From positions 1 to 64,000 of the forward strand of contig CAJNYU010002054.1 in NCBI GenBank assembly GCA_905331475.1: a DNA stretch of 64,000 nucleotides, in the 5' to 3' direction. The DNA comes from Rotaria socialis (lineage: Eukaryota; Rotifera; Eurotatoria; Philodinida; Philodinidae). Position 1 is the stretch's first letter. Every line of letters starts with the position of its first letter. The notes beneath the pieces are model-generated. The model saw nothing but the letters and a program-made list of their open reading frames with translations, made no database searches and was not told the origin of the DNA. Made by a program: the position numbers and the translations under genes. Positions 1 to 12,714 of this stretch are shown one piece after another.

Positions 1-231
1 TTGTCTAGTTTCTCATGATAATTTTCGTGTTCAGGCATTCTAGAATGACTCATATGTCGCATGCACTTTTTGCAGTACACATAACTCTCGGATGAAATCC
101 GAAGTTTCCACATTTATTTTTTAATACATTTGTTTTATACCAATACAAAATGAAAATTGTATATATATATAGATTTACCACAATTATACAGAAAACAAAT
201 ACAATTGACTTTTAATGTCTTTAAAATTCCA

Positions 232-583
232 TTATTTCTTCACTAATGGAGGTGAATTCGACGAATCACTTCCGCCTGAATTGGCTGCCATTAAACCATC
301 AAGCTTATCTTCAAGCACCTTTAATTTTTTTTCTAAACCTTCAATTTTGATCGCTTGTTGTGCATTTAAACGTTGTAATTCAACGTTTTCGTTTGTCAAA
401 TTACTATTTGCTGTTGTTAGTGATTGCACGGTGGCTTCTAGTCGTGCGATACATTGGTGCGGTAATTCTTCTTGTGGCAGCTTATTCTAAAAGAAAAAAA
501 ATATTCAAGCAAATTTGAATGATGTTAAAAGATATATTTACTTCTTTCCCTGGTTTAGGTGGTCTTTGTATACTACTATTCAT
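232..583 (-). CDS. Small coiled-coil protein, 98 aa, function unknown
   Basis: Two exons on the minus strand, 583-542 and 486-232, joined by a 55-nt intron with a GTAAAT donor and a pyrimidine-rich AG acceptor, in phase 0. The first exon encodes a short Pro/Lys-rich N-terminus. The second encodes one heptad-like stretch (about residues 28-78, rich in Leu, Glu, Lys, Asn and Gln) and a Ser/Gly-rich acidic tail ending in two lysines. No catalytic motif, signal peptide or membrane segment is visible. The stretch looks like an oligomerisation coiled coil, but I recognise no family. A reverse-strand AATAAA lies at about 113-118, downstream of the stop, which supports this strand. The opposite-strand open frame over the same bases is treated as a shadow. 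Confidence 0.6.
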
Positions 584-3500
584 GTCAATGAACAAATTGA
601 TTTAAATTTGCGTGTGACAAAACTTTAATTTTTGATTTTTGAAGAAATAATTCTTTTTAACTTAATGGTTTACCTTGTTATTACACATATTGCTTATATT
701 CGATAGATTAAGCCGAAGTCAATCTATTTATACGTAACAAACAAAGATACAGTAGATGAAAAAAATTCTTTCTATTCAATGGCCCATTCATCGACACAAC
801 GGCGAGCAAGGTACTTGTGCCTGTCAATGTAATAAAACGTGTGAAAAAGCGTGACGGTAGCGCCTATACATTTTGATAATGTAGCGGCGACGAGCTGCAT
901 ATGCACTATAAAATACCTAGGAAAATATTATTCATTTTTCGTTTAGAGAAATCATGCCATTTATGTTACGCCGTGTGCGTATCAAGATCATTAAAAAAAC
1001 CCTAGCATTTTTCAGATAAACACGAATCAACAAAAAATAGTTCTTTTAATAAATATTCGAAAATATATTCATTATTTTTTTATGGATATATGACTATATC
1101 AGGAATGCATTTTTCACATATAACTAATATGAACCAGTTGATTTGATGTTCTTTTTTTTCAACATAATGGAGAATGAAACGGCTTTAGCTTAGAACAATG
1201 AATTTTTATTGCTTACTTCCATCGCTCTACAGACATTCAACTGGATGCCGTAATTGATTGTTTTTATTATTAATCTATGTGTTTAATTTAGTTTTTATTA
1301 AAAGCTAGAATTTTCATCCTTTAAATATAAATCAAGTATCTGTTGGTCTGAAAAAAAAACAACAAAAAAGTTCAATGAATCAAATAAATTTCAAATATTA
1401 TGAAATCTTGAATGAGTTTTGATAAAAATCCATTAAAAAAATATATTAATATAATAGAAAGTGTCCTTACTGATACAAAAAATAATTGTGATTTATTTGA
1501 AAATATTTTCCAAATTTAATAAATGATCACTTAGATTCAAATCATTTAACTTTTATATCTGATTTATTTGTTAGTCAAATTAAAGATTTAACAAATTTAT
1601 CACTATCAGATAATCCAATATTAAAATATTGGGATCTATTTGAGGCCGTGGATGGGTGTGAACGTCCGCCGCTCTTTTCTTCTCCACATCCAGGCACCCA
1701 CACCCTTCAAGACAACAAAAACGAGTTCTATTAAAACATATCTTTGCGCATCAGTACGGAAATCACAAATGTCACTTTTCTATTTAAGAGCAAGAGTATC
1801 TATTGATCATCATATATGATGTAATTATTATTTGATTGAAAAATATCAAAATTCTGAGTCGACGACCAAAAATGCTTCTGTAATAAAAAACAAAACATTT
1901 AAATTTTAAATACTATCTAACACTAACGAAGTAGAAGAAATTTTAACTCGATCAAAGATATTCTTGTTGAGAAACGAGAACGGCTTTTACATTTGTCTTT
2001 CTGTTAAAAAACTCATTCTAAAAATGTTCAGTCCAACAAAGACTCCGTGTTATATAAATTCTGCTTATTTTGAATGATTTTTATTCATATAACGCTATTA
2101 AATATTGAGACGAAGAAGAATAAAAATCAAGTCTAATTATTCATTAAATTAAATTGAAAATGATTGCATAAGTATTTCTTCTTATACAATTCGAATGTTT
2201 TTCTTTGTCTTGGATTCAACATAAATTCTGAGATTATTTTCAAAAATAATGATTTTTCTCACGTTAACCAACTAGCAGGCTAAAAATATGTACGAAGATT
2301 TCAATACTGTTATAAAATTAGACAATTATAAATGATTATTTTAGTTTTTAAATACACTCAGACTTCGTACATATGTGAGACAACTCAAAATGTCAAGACT
2401 TTTAAGATCATTAGATCTTTTATTCATTATTGGTAACACAATTTTAAAAACTCTCGCTCACATTTCTCTCGATTATCAATTTTTATATGTTGAATATGAT
2501 GTATTTCAGATGAGCTTTTTTTCTCACATTTATCTATTGAAAATAGCTCAGTGAACTGTAAGAATTCATATAATTCTATTTTGTGTTTTATATAAAAAAA
2601 TTATAGTTATATAAGTTTTTTTCACGATTGTTCTGAAACTGAGACACTGCAGTCCGAAAGTATTATTTGTTGATAGACTTTAGATCATTGAAAGTTAATT
2701 TTTTTGACTGTCAGAATCTGTTTGCAATTATTTGTTTTCACGTACATTTCATTTGATTTTTCATGTAATCCATTATTAAATGTTTTTAAATTTCATATTG
2801 ATTTGCTATTCATATCAATTGCTGTACTCGGTTAAGTTTTTTTAGAATAAAATATCTGTAGATTATAGTGAACATTCTTGTCATCATTCTTTTCAGTTTC
2901 TTATTGGTCATTATTGACCAGTGGAAATTCTTTTTACATGCATTACACAATATGTTGTGGTGTAAACCTTTTCTTTCTTGAATATCTTGCCTGATTTTGT
3001 TTTTCCTTTAAATATAGTATCTTGACATATTAACATAATTTACTTATGTCAATACTGTTTTATGTTGACTAGAAGCTTTCAGTATAATACATACCATTTC
3101 AAATTATGTACAACAAGCAATGTGTTTTGTTAATCAAGCGGTATCAAAGATAAACTTATCGTTGGCACAAAACGAATTCAAAACAAATAATCAGAGTAAC
3201 CTGTTTAAATTTCGTCATATCATCATTTGACATTAATGCATGTTCAATTATTATCTATTCAATTCTTTTTTGTGGAGTTTTCATTAAATTAAAGAAATTT
3301 CTAAGCGCCCGTCAACATAATAAAAAAGATAAAAAGACCAATACATGGCACTATGTGAATATTAACTTTCATCATGCAGAAATTGATAAGTAATGTTCAG
3401 ACGTTTGTATATGTAATTACACATATTCGCTTGCGTACATTGACATAGATTGCTATTCCTCTTGTAAGTCAGATAACAATCTTTCGATTAAAACTAACAG

Positions 3501-4060
3501 AACTTTCTCTTACGTTCAATATTAAAAAGAAAGTTCATGAATTCATTAAGAACAATTCAAGAAGTCAAGCAGAATAATGACAACAACGTCAAATGGTGTT
3601 GACTTAATTTCAAATCTGTAATAAAAATAGAAACTCAAAACACGTTGTTCTATTGGTTTATTTCAATTTAAAAACTGTAAAGAAACAGAAAAACATATTG
3701 TTTGAATTAGTTTCAAACTTGATTTTTCTCATTAATTCTAAAAATAAATATCTTCTGGTATTTTCAATATTGTTCCATGTCATTACTTTTATTGGCATAC
3801 ATTTCACTACAATCCAGGCAAAAGAAAAACCTTGCGAAAAAATGCACACAAAAAAGAAAATAAATGAAATCGCTGCTCATTAATAGCAATCCTGCAGCTA
3901 CTTCAAGCATGCTTTATTTTTGTTCTCTTTCTCGCAATGTCGAGGCAACTCGTGAAAAGAAAATAAATACAAATATTGTAAACGAGAGAGTATGTGAGAG
4001 CGATAAATCATTAGTAAATTGGTTTGTTTTAAGATCAGACAGACGTAAACAGTTACTATA
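584..4060. other. Intergenic stretch, no intact gene
   Basis: AT-rich DNA with no open frame that shows splice signals or a recognisable family. Open frames at about 3650-4060 are short, overlap on both strands and look like chance. The only coding-like sequence is the broken fragment at 1412-1670, listed separately. A short GC-rich patch at about 1645-1720 follows it and contains a loose inverted GGGTGTG/CACCCACACCC pair. Confidence 0.5.
1412..1670 (+). pseudogene. Frameshifted coding remnant
   Basis: From the ATG at 1412 a frame reads about 34 codons of normal-looking protein (beginning MSFDKNPLKKY) and then meets two consecutive stops at about 1518-1523. Shifting the frame by one base at about 1515 restores a further ~50 codons of the same style (containing HLTFISDLFVSQIKDLTNLS) up to the GC-rich patch at about 1650. 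The simplest reading is a one-base deletion in a former exon. I do not recognise the protein. It could also be chance in AT-rich DNA, so confidence is low. Confidence 0.35.
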
Positions 4061-4564
4061 ATGGCTGGTGTAGCAAAATTATTCGATGGTCATATTTTGA
4101 ATAAATCAAATGAATCTATTGATCTTACCGATCAAAAGTATAAAGGCAAGATTATTGGTCTTTATTTTAGTGCTCATTGGTATATTTCAAATTTTTGTAT
4201 TTTAGTAAAGATGTTCGTTTTTTTTCTTTTCTTTCTTAGGTGTCCACCGTGTCGTGGCTTTACTCCAGTATTAATTAATTTTTATAAATCACATGCAGAA
4301 GAGAAAAATTTTGAAATAATATTTATAAGTTCTGATCGCGATGAAGCATCATTTAATGAGTATTATAAAGATATGCCTTGGTTAACATTAGATTTTAAGG
4401 AACGTAAGAAAAAAGAAGAATTAGGAAAACAGTTTAAAGTTGCTGGAATCCCAACATTTATTTTGCTTGACGGTGACTCGGGAGATATTATTTGTGCTGA
4501 TGCAAGAGGTCAACTTCAATCACAAGATACTGAAGGAAAAAATTTTCCATGGAAATCAACATAA
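4061..4564 (+). CDS. Nucleoredoxin/tryparedoxin-like thioredoxin-fold protein, 147 aa
   Basis: Thiol-disulphide oxidoreductase of the nucleoredoxin/tryparedoxin group, probably cytosolic as no signal peptide is seen. Exons 4061-4179 and 4240-4564 are joined after removing a 60-nt intron. That intron is a multiple of three without stops, so an unspliced reading gives a false 167-residue protein. Splicing recreates the active site WCPPCRGFTP from TG|G at residues 40-49. The central part has IIFISSDRDEASFNEYY, typical of this group in place of the plain thioredoxin sequence, and the conserved cis-proline is in GIPTFILLD. Length matches single-domain tryparedoxins (about 145-150 aa) rather than full nucleoredoxin (about 430 aa). 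The start is the first ATG after an AC-rich leader. Confidence 0.88.
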   Translation: MAGVAKLFDGHILNKSNESIDLTDQKYKGKIIGLYFSAHWYISNFCILVKMFVFFLFFLRCPPCRGFTPVLINFYKSHAEEKNFEIIFISSDRDEASFNEYYKDMPWLTLDFKERKKKEELGKQFKVAGIPTFILLDGDSGDIICADARGQLQSQDTEGKNFPWKST

Positions 4565-4688
4565 AAGTTTCCTCTTTCATAGCATCATTTTATTATTGAT
4601 CATTTATCAGAAATTTGCTTTATTTTCCTATTCATGCTACGCATTTTTATTGTACTTCATACTTTTAAAAATATGTTTAAGTACAAAA

Positions 4689-4694
4689 AATAAA
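4689..4694 (+). terminator. Poly(A) signal of the nucleoredoxin-like gene
   Basis: AATAAA about 125 bp past the stop at 4564. It is the first canonical hexamer on this strand after the gene. Confidence 0.45.
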
Positions 4695-4699
4695 CAGAA

Positions 4700-6458
4700 T
4701 TAGTCTCAACTAATCTCTAACAATATTTGAATGTTAGAGAAAAGTTGAATTTTCGCTTTTTTTCTACAAACATTGAGACCCAATTTTTCATCAATTTCAA
4801 AAGGTTTCTCTAAAAAAAATGATTGTCAAGAATGATGAATGCATCTTACTCATCGAATAGTTTATTTGCTAAAAAAAGAATTTCGGGCTTTGAATTTGTA
4901 TGTTTATCATAGATTACTCAGATGTTTTGTCAGAACATCATAGCAAATGTAATTATCTAAGATTGAATGAATAGTGTTGATGATTGGCAAAATTTCTAAA
5001 GTTTTCAATTGATTCAGATGAATGTCCGATTTATATTTTTCAATTCTATCGTAATACCGGTAACAATGTTAAATAATTTAGTGTAACGCATTGTTGGGAC
5101 ATTTTGATGGCCAACGAATATCTCTTGTATTAATAAAAGAATATCAGCAGTTCGGCGAGAATTTTTAATTTTTATTTCTGTTATTATAAATGAATGGTTG
5201 CAAAAGAAATTTGATTGGCAGAATTGAAGTCATATAATTCGTACTTCTTGTGAAAGTAATATCGAATGTTGATCTTTCTATCCATGTTTTTATATCACGT
5301 TAATATGAGAGAATTTCGATTCTCGCTTTTATTTGCGCTGGATTAAGTTCGATTTTTGTCTTTTGATAGTAAACTAACCGGATCTGAGTATTTTCATTTC
5401 TAGAAAAATCATCAGGTTCTCCTGAAGTGTTTCCACCTGGTTTTAAATGTCAGTAATATTCGTTGATTGAGATGTGTAAATTTTTTATAACAGTTGCTTT
5501 TGAGAAGAACCTAATTAAATCACTCGAAATAACACATCTAACAGGACAAACATGTGTTGAAAATAAATATTCTGTTCTTATCTGTTATGAAATAAAAAAT
5601 GCATTGCGTTGATATGTAGCCATCATTGAAAAGTTCTCTTGTGTTAACAGATTCACTATATTTTCGACCACAATACGAAAACTATCGAACAAAACATTTT
5701 ATATTCAAGATATTATACTCTTGTCAAAGTTAACATTAAGTAAATCAGGTGAGCGATAAAACTAGTTTGACTACCTAAAGTTATTGCTGATATCTTGAAT
5801 GCTATCAGTATGAATAATTATTTCTTTTTTTTGTACGTCTTTTTAGCAACAAAAACCTAGAATTCTCTTCAAAAATTTTGAAAACAACCGTAATAGCTAC
5901 GCACATTCTTGTGACAAAACATGCCGGCAACTTTGCATACAAGTGTTAATGCAAATACGACTCCTCTCATATTGAAGTTATGAATCAATAAAACGGTCTC
6001 CTCGCTTTTCAGTCAAACAAGTAACGAAAAAGTCAGCAGTTTGACGAACAAAAAACGCAGATTTTAATGTGTTAAAAATAGTTTCTTTTTTTCTGTGTTT
6101 TGAAGAAGAGAAATTTCGAGAAATTTTTTTCTAACAACTCGGCTCCTCCTCAAAAGTATTCTTTTTCTTGTTACTTGTTTGAGTGGGCTTAGAGTGATGT
6201 AACCACTTGTTTTTAAGTTCATATTTTTGACAGGCAACATATAACCGTCATCATTAAACGCTTACGCACCAACATTACTAATTTCTTATGATGTCATGAT
6301 AAGACAGAATAAAAAGAAAAAAACATCCGTTATTTTTTGGTTCTTATTTGTTCTCATGATTTCTTTTTTATATTTATATTTCTTTTTTAGACTTGTAATT
6401 AGTAGTTTTCATTTACTTATAACAATTCCTTCACTTTTACCACATATTTTTACGTCAC
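4700..6458. other. Intergenic stretch between oxidoreductase and ZZ-kinase
   Basis: AT-rich, with no intact gene seen on either strand. A short coding-like run at about 5090-5168 is interrupted on both sides and was not called. The last few hundred bases presumably hold the promoter of the kinase gene at 6459, but no specific element could be identified. Confidence 0.4.
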
Positions 6459-9066
6459 ATGTTTAACAATTTAAGAGACGCATTCCTCGATAAACTTGGT
6501 ATGAAAAAAGAAAAAACGAATCCAATTAAAGTTTCCTATTTGTTTAGACGAAGTACGTTCCGAAGAATCTAGTTGTACAATTAGATGGCAAGATACAAAC
6601 AGAGTCGAAGTTATCGAACAACAGTATATTCGTGTACCATCGTCACAAAGTCCTGAAATTAACAAAACTTATGCGATTGTTATTGATGGTAAAAAGCGTT
6701 ATGGAATTGTTCTCGCACAAGGTAACATAAATCAGGCTGGCGTTTTTTGTTTTGTTTAATACAACCGACAATTTTGATATCTTAGAAATAGAATATTGTT
6801 ACTGAGAAGCTCTTTTTCTGTAAAGGGAAAATGTTTACAAAAACAAAATAGGAGATCTCAACGTTGTTAATTAACAATAGATAGAAAATATGAATAGATC
6901 AGTCTTTAGACGTATGCTGAAATATTAATGTAGATACAACTAAGATGGAATATGAATTCAACGACAATTACAGACGTTCATTCATTCATCGACCACGCAG
7001 TTGATAAAGTCGTTGTCCTCTTATTCATACCTTTTTTGGATAATGATTAATCTCAAAAGAAATAATCTCACTATTCCTTTATTTCGTTTTACGATACTAG
7101 CACGATCATAAACTTCATGTAGAAAAAGAACACATAACTATAATATTTTATCAGCCATATAGATGATTAGTTGACCGAATGTACGCATTTTCAGTGCATA
7201 TATTTATAGATTTGAGAGTATATAGTCAATTCGTTCGGATTTTTTTCATATAATTAACTATATCCCTATATTAGGCACAAGACAACATTGTGAATCTGTT
7301 CTGCACAAAATTTCACCTCATCAACAAAGTGATCAATCTGAAGGTAAATATAAATATGCTCTTTTAAATAGTTATATTTATTATTTTCAAATCTCTTGTA
7401 GAGGCTTCTTCAGGAAAACTTTTAAATCACATCGATAATCTATTCTTAATAAGCGTTCTAGCCAAATTAGTCAATAGAAGCCATTCCGTTGATACTGACG
7501 AGGATTATACTCATGATACAAAATGTTCAGGATGTGGTCGTAACCCTATCTGTCAAGTTGATCGATATCATTGTTTAGAATGTTCATCGCCAACTTATGA
7601 TTTATGTGGACGTTGTTTTGAAAAACGTTGTCAAACAGGAAAACATTTAAGTGGCCATGCTATGGCTCATTTTAAATTACCAAATGAAATTCTAGGAATA
7701 CATTTTAATAATATTGACGCTGAAGTTACGTTAAATAAATTAAAACAATTAGATACACTTCGAAATGAACAACATAATGGTATAAAATGTGATGGAGTTT
7801 GTCATCAAACGAGTATTATTGGTTTACGATTTAAATGTGATACATGTCCGAAGTATGATTTATGTGAGCCATGTGCCATTACTAAACGTGTTTGTACAAA
7901 AAATCATGAAAAAGATCATCCATTAATTTTAACTTCAAATAGAGTTATGCCGAAAATTGATCCCGATGAAATTGAAATGGGCGAAATTTTAGGTAGAGGA
8001 GGATTTGGTATGTTTAACTATCCTATTCTATTAATACATTAGAAACATTTAAATACTGCTTGTGTCTACAATAGGTTATGTATGCAAAGCAATATGGCGA
8101 CCAAAAAATCGACAAGTAGCTTGTAAAGTAATTGAAATATCGAGTGAATCATCATCATCAGAGTTACTTCAACGAAGCTTTCTTCTTGAATTAGCTGCCT
8201 ATCGTGAATTATCAGGTGCATATATTCTTCGAACCTATGGTTATGGCAATCGTAAATTACCAGCAACTCATAGCCATGGACCTAAAACTCAATTTTTGAT
8301 TCTAATGGAATTAATGGGACGTGGTAGTTTACAAAATCTTCTTGAAAGGCAACCACATAAATTATCACTGAGACGTAAATTAGCAATGTCTCGACAAATA
8401 GCATCAGGTATGAGACGTATTCATCAACATGGAATGATACACCGTGATATTAGACCTGACAACATTCTTATAACCGATGATTATATAGCTAAAATTGGTG
8501 ATATGGGAATTGCGCGCTCTCTTGATCCAAGTGGTCAACAAACTCAAATTGGGTGCGTTGAGTTTATGCCACCGGAATTTTTTATTGGTGCATCATCAGA
8601 CGGACATGTTAAATGTGACGAAAAATTAGATATATATACATATGGCCTTACATTAAATCAACTATTTACGGAAGCTATGCATGATTTTCGTTTTGCTGCA
8701 CCGTTACCACGTGTTACACTCACTAAGACAAGTCCGATATTTTATGATGAAATTATTTTAAGATGTTTAGACAGTGACTCAAAACGACGACCAACGGCTG
8801 TTGAAATTGAAAAAACGTTGCAATTTTACGAAGAAGCTTTTTTGGGAACGATGCATTCAGATTCCTATTCAAGAATGAATACAAAACAAAAAGATCAAGT
8901 TTTTATTGAATTTTATGAAAAGAATAAAATACCTATTCAACGTTTTGTTAAAGAAAAATTTCCTCAAGAATTTATAAAAGAAATTCCAGTCGAATTATCA
9001 AATAAACAAAAACAATCCAGAACGCCTAATGATGAACATTCAACCGATGCTTGTCGTGTTAATTAA
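6459..9066 (+). CDS. Protein kinase with two ZZ-type zinc fingers, 626 aa
   Basis: Five exons: 6459-6498, 6548-6721, 7275-7343, 7402-8007 and 8075-9066; all internal junctions are phase 1. The first ~100 residues are unassigned. Two ZZ-type zinc fingers follow: about residues 140-190 (CSGC, CLEC, CGRC pairs, then an H-x3-H pair) and 220-270 (CDGVC, CDTC, CEPC, then His residues). ZZ fingers usually bind protein partners such as histone tails or N-degrons. The kinase domain begins at GRGGFG (about 291-296), split by the last intron, with VACK (K314), HRDIRPDN (HRD 419-421) and DMG (439-441) in place of DFG. The substitution HRDIRPDN for HRDLKPEN and the APE equivalent MPPEF suggest a TKL or receptor-interacting-like kinase. 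Core residues are present, so activity is plausible. There is a tail of ~80 residues. Confidence 0.82.
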
Positions 9067-9083
9067 ATTGTCTTCTTTTTCTA

Positions 9084-9089
9084 AATAAA
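9084..9089 (+). terminator. Poly(A) signal of the ZZ-kinase gene
   Basis: AATAAA 18 bp past the stop codon at 9066. Confidence 0.5.
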
Positions 9090-9708
9090 TATCATTTTCA
9101 TTTGGCTAACTTCAAATTTGAACATAATTTTCGAGTGTGGCATACTAACGCATCTTCGAATAATTCACTAAACAACTAAAACAATAAGAAAACCCTTTTT
9201 TTTTTTGAAAAGAATTTCTTATGCAACTTATAATTGATCATACACGTTAGCTCTAAAAATGAAATTCAATCAAATACTCATCAACTTTGAAACTAGAATC
9301 ATCGAACATGAGTTTTGCAATACTTTCTAATCTCCACAAAAATCGAATTGATTAGTCAGTATTTCTTGTTAGTTATATTTTGAGAGGAAATATGTAGACA
9401 TGAACTTGGAAGCAAAATAATCAATGTTTTATACAATTTACTAAGTAATTGAGAAAATAGAACATACATTGTGAACGAGTGTGATCATTCACATTTATGC
9501 AGTTGGACTCACCCTTTCCATTTAGCAAACCTGATTCTTTACACTTTTCAACGTTGAAAGTATTAATACGATGATGATAATGAACATTCTGAATTAAAAA
9601 ATAAAATCTCACTAATTATAGAACTCCGTTGAGGTAAAAATGAATGAAATGATTCATAATGGCTAATGATTTTTCTTGCTCTCAATTTAAAAATGTTCAG
9701 TGTTTTGA

Positions 9709-11405
9709 TCAATTATCAGAGTGAAGTTGGCTTCCCTCGTATGCTATCCATTTGCAAATACATTCAATGAAACGCTTGGCATAGATACACTGAATCCATT
9801 CCGATGGTATTTTATCATAACCATAGTATGCACCAGCCAATTGACCATAAATAGTTGCTGTTGTATCGGTATCGTCACCAAGATTTACTGCTTCTAGAGC
9901 ACCTTTTTCAAACGAATCAGTAATCCAAAAAGCCCATAATGCAGCTTCAAGAGCTTGAACTACGTAACCTTTGCCTCGTATGCCATCGTCATAACCGTTT
10001 TTTCTTTTGAATGATCCTTTAGCAACGTTTTCGATTTCCACATCTAACGGACTGTCTTTGAACCAGTTTTTAAGTTTAGATAAATAATATTCTTCACTGA
10101 GAAGTTGATCTTTATCTATATTATTCATAATGGCAACAATGAGAGCTCCATAATAGCGACATGCATCACCAGCTTTTTTGTCTCCATGCGTAATTTTACC
10201 GCTGATTCCAGAGTATTTAATAGCAAGTTGCGGATTTCGATAGAAAAATAGAGGTACAGGTGCCAAACGCATCAATACACCATTACCTGCGGCTCCTTCC
10301 GAACTGCAATAGATATTGAAGTCTTCTAAAAGTTTTGCATCTGATAGAAAATCTAATTCTTCCAATGGAATACGATTCTTTTCAGCGAACATTTTTTGTC
10401 GATCTTCAAATTGACAAATTGCTTTCCTAGTACTTTCACCAATATCAAAACAGTTTCCTGTCGATGACATGTATCCATGTCTAAACCACCATTTATAGCG
10501 AACCAATTGATCATAAGGCACAAAGTCACGACGAGCTACTAATGAATTAGCTAAGCAAAGAGCCATAGATCCATCATCAGTGAACTAAAAAGACAAATCT
10601 CAAATCATTGTTTGATTTCGATTTCGATTGTGTAAGGATGCAACATTTGACACGATAATGTATCGAAGCTAAAAATAGTCCTCTAGGACTTTCTTCTACA
10701 CAGAATTGAAATTTTAATAAATCATTTTTTTTTCATCTTTAACTCAACAAATTTTCGAGCTATATTTGAACAATGCACAATGCATAAAGAAAAATGAATC
10801 TTATAGAAGAAAGTTATGAGCTGAATCTGTACATCACTAATAGAGTAGGCAGACACCAAAAGAGCAATCTGAATTAGGGTAATCTAATGGACTCTTACAT
10901 GTACATTAACATTCTAAAAGTGATAACAAGTAGAACTAATTTACCTGTCCTTTCTCTAGACCCCATGTTCCTCCGCCTTGTAAATCAGTAACCGGATTAG
11001 CAACCAGATAACTGTGAGGTCTGAACTCGACGTGAGCACCTAAAGCATCGCCCACAACTAAGCCAAACATTGAACCTTTGACGCGTTTCAAAATATGTTC
11101 ATCGATGTTGCCTCGAGGGTCCACAAGATGATCTTCGCATTCATTAGGCTTGATAATTGTTCTACCTTCTTGATCTTTAAATCGACATTCTAACCATATC
11201 TTGTCTATATAGTGACAAAAACAACTTAATCAAATGCTTTTTGAAAGACTATAAATGCTATTGAATCCTAAGCAATCCAACCACTCATATGATTAATAAA
11301 GCATGACGCTAAAATGGTATTCAAAATTTGAAATAATTTTTTTATTGATTCTTCATTAATTGTTAGGTTAAAATGATTTCCAGTATTTTTTGCTTCTTGT
11401 ATCAT
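9709..11405 (-). CDS. ADP-ribosylglycohydrolase (ARH/DraG family)
   Basis: Removes ADP-ribose from modified proteins or related substrates using bound magnesium. Secure exons are 11204-10945 and 10584-9709. Their junction rebuilds the family metal site FTDDGSMALCLANSL. Before it lies GSMFGLVVGDALGAHVEF, the family start block, and near the C-terminus GDDTDTTATIYGQLAGAYYG, the second metal-binding block. The usual third residue of TDDT is Gly here. An open frame of ~65 codons extends upstream of the family start block (containing WLECRFKDQEGRTIIKPNEC), so the protein has an N-terminal extension. A plausible first exon is 11405-11285 (start MIQEAKNTGNHF), ending in phase 1 at a weak GTGGTT donor; with it the protein has 418 aa. 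The first exon is the uncertain part. It lies just downstream of the ART gene on the same strand. Confidence 0.82.
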
Positions 11406-12714
11406 ATATTCTCTGGCTGAAGTCTTTTTTTAATTCAATTGTAATTAACTAGAAACTTGCTCCAAATTTTTACAAACGTAAAAGAACGAGCTTATTATTT
11501 CTTTTTAAATGAAAATTTTGTTTTCGCTAGACTCATGCAGTTATGCTTATGAATTAGTTTGAGAAAAGACCTTATAACTGTTATCACAGTTTTAAAGCCT
11601 CCATCAATTAAATCAAAATAATTTTGATAGTTTTTCAAAAAAATATCGTTGCAAAGTCTGACTTATTGAGAATAAAAGTAATCCATACTAAATAGTAAAA
11701 TGTATGGAATGATTGTAGTACATGTCATGATGTCTCTTATAGACGAAGGTTATCTTGACGTATAATGTATTCTTCATACAGAGTGCTAAAATTAAAGATT
11801 CTAGCTATTCTTATATGTATCTACTTAACAGAAGTTTCATTTTTTTTAAAGTTATCATAGAATTTAGAACAGATTATATGCTTCTGTTGGGGTTTTTGGT
11901 ACCTAAAGTTAATACTGATCGTTTCAATGGTTGTATTACAATATGAATCACTCATAAAACATACTTCAAATGCAAGTCCAGTGTCCCCAATGAGAAGAAG
12001 TAATTGAATTAGTAAAGCATATTTTTTTTAACGTTCTAAACAAGACGAAGAGTAATGTTTACGACGTTTTTCGACATAAGCAACAGTGTAGTGATAATAC
12101 GACTCGAAGAAAAGCAATTTACAAGGTGCAGAGCAAGTGTTGAAAATCGTTCTCTATATTCACTTAGGTGGGCTCACTTCGTTTTTAAACTTATTTTGTT
12201 TTCAACATATGAAATTTTGCAAACATTTAAAATGAGATCTTACTCGTTTCGAATGTACACAATTGATGTGATTGCCGTGCCAAACCAAAACCTATCGAGA
12301 ATTTTGAAAATAAAAACAAAATTATAAGAATATATAATTACGTTTAATTAAGCTTATTCATCTTTTTCATACTAGTATGAAAAAGCTTCCATAGTTTTAC
12401 GGAACTTCAGTCAGCAGGTCTAATGATATAGAAATTTCGTCAAGAAGTTCTATGTCAGAGCTACTCAGCTTGCTTGAGACTTCTGTCAAAAACATAGGAT
12501 TCGAATGTGACTTTTATTGCATTATGTATTCAATCTTGTACACACCAGTATGTCTATGTACTAGTTCATGTTCCACAAAATTATATGCATTTCTTGAGAG
12601 CATAAACGACAAACATATGCTTTAGCATGAGGACATGATGTCTTATTTCTTTTACATAGATTATTCTATTGAAATTTACTCAAGAGATATCATATGAACC
12701 ATGATAAGTTAGAC
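11406..12714. other. Intergenic stretch between ADP-ribosylglycohydrolase and ART gene
   Basis: About 1.3 kb AT-rich. Open frames at 11755-11946 and 12055-12327 on the plus strand show no splice context or family resemblance. Nothing further was recognised. Confidence 0.4.

Noticed and set aside
215-490. Plus-strand open frame of 91 codons
   Set aside because: It is antisense to the spliced coiled-coil gene and has no splice or family support.
1645-1720. GC-rich patch with loose inverted repeats
   Set aside because: The arms match too poorly and no target duplication was found, so it was not called a mobile element.
3653-4061. Several overlapping short open frames upstream of the oxidoreductase
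   Set aside because: They overlap on both strands, are Lys/Ile/Phe-rich as expected of AT-rich DNA, and have no recognisable motifs.
5090-5170. Short coding-like run of about 25 codons (GHFDGQRISLVLIKEYQQ)
   Set aside because: It is too short and bounded by stops on both sides, with no acceptor or donor in phase.
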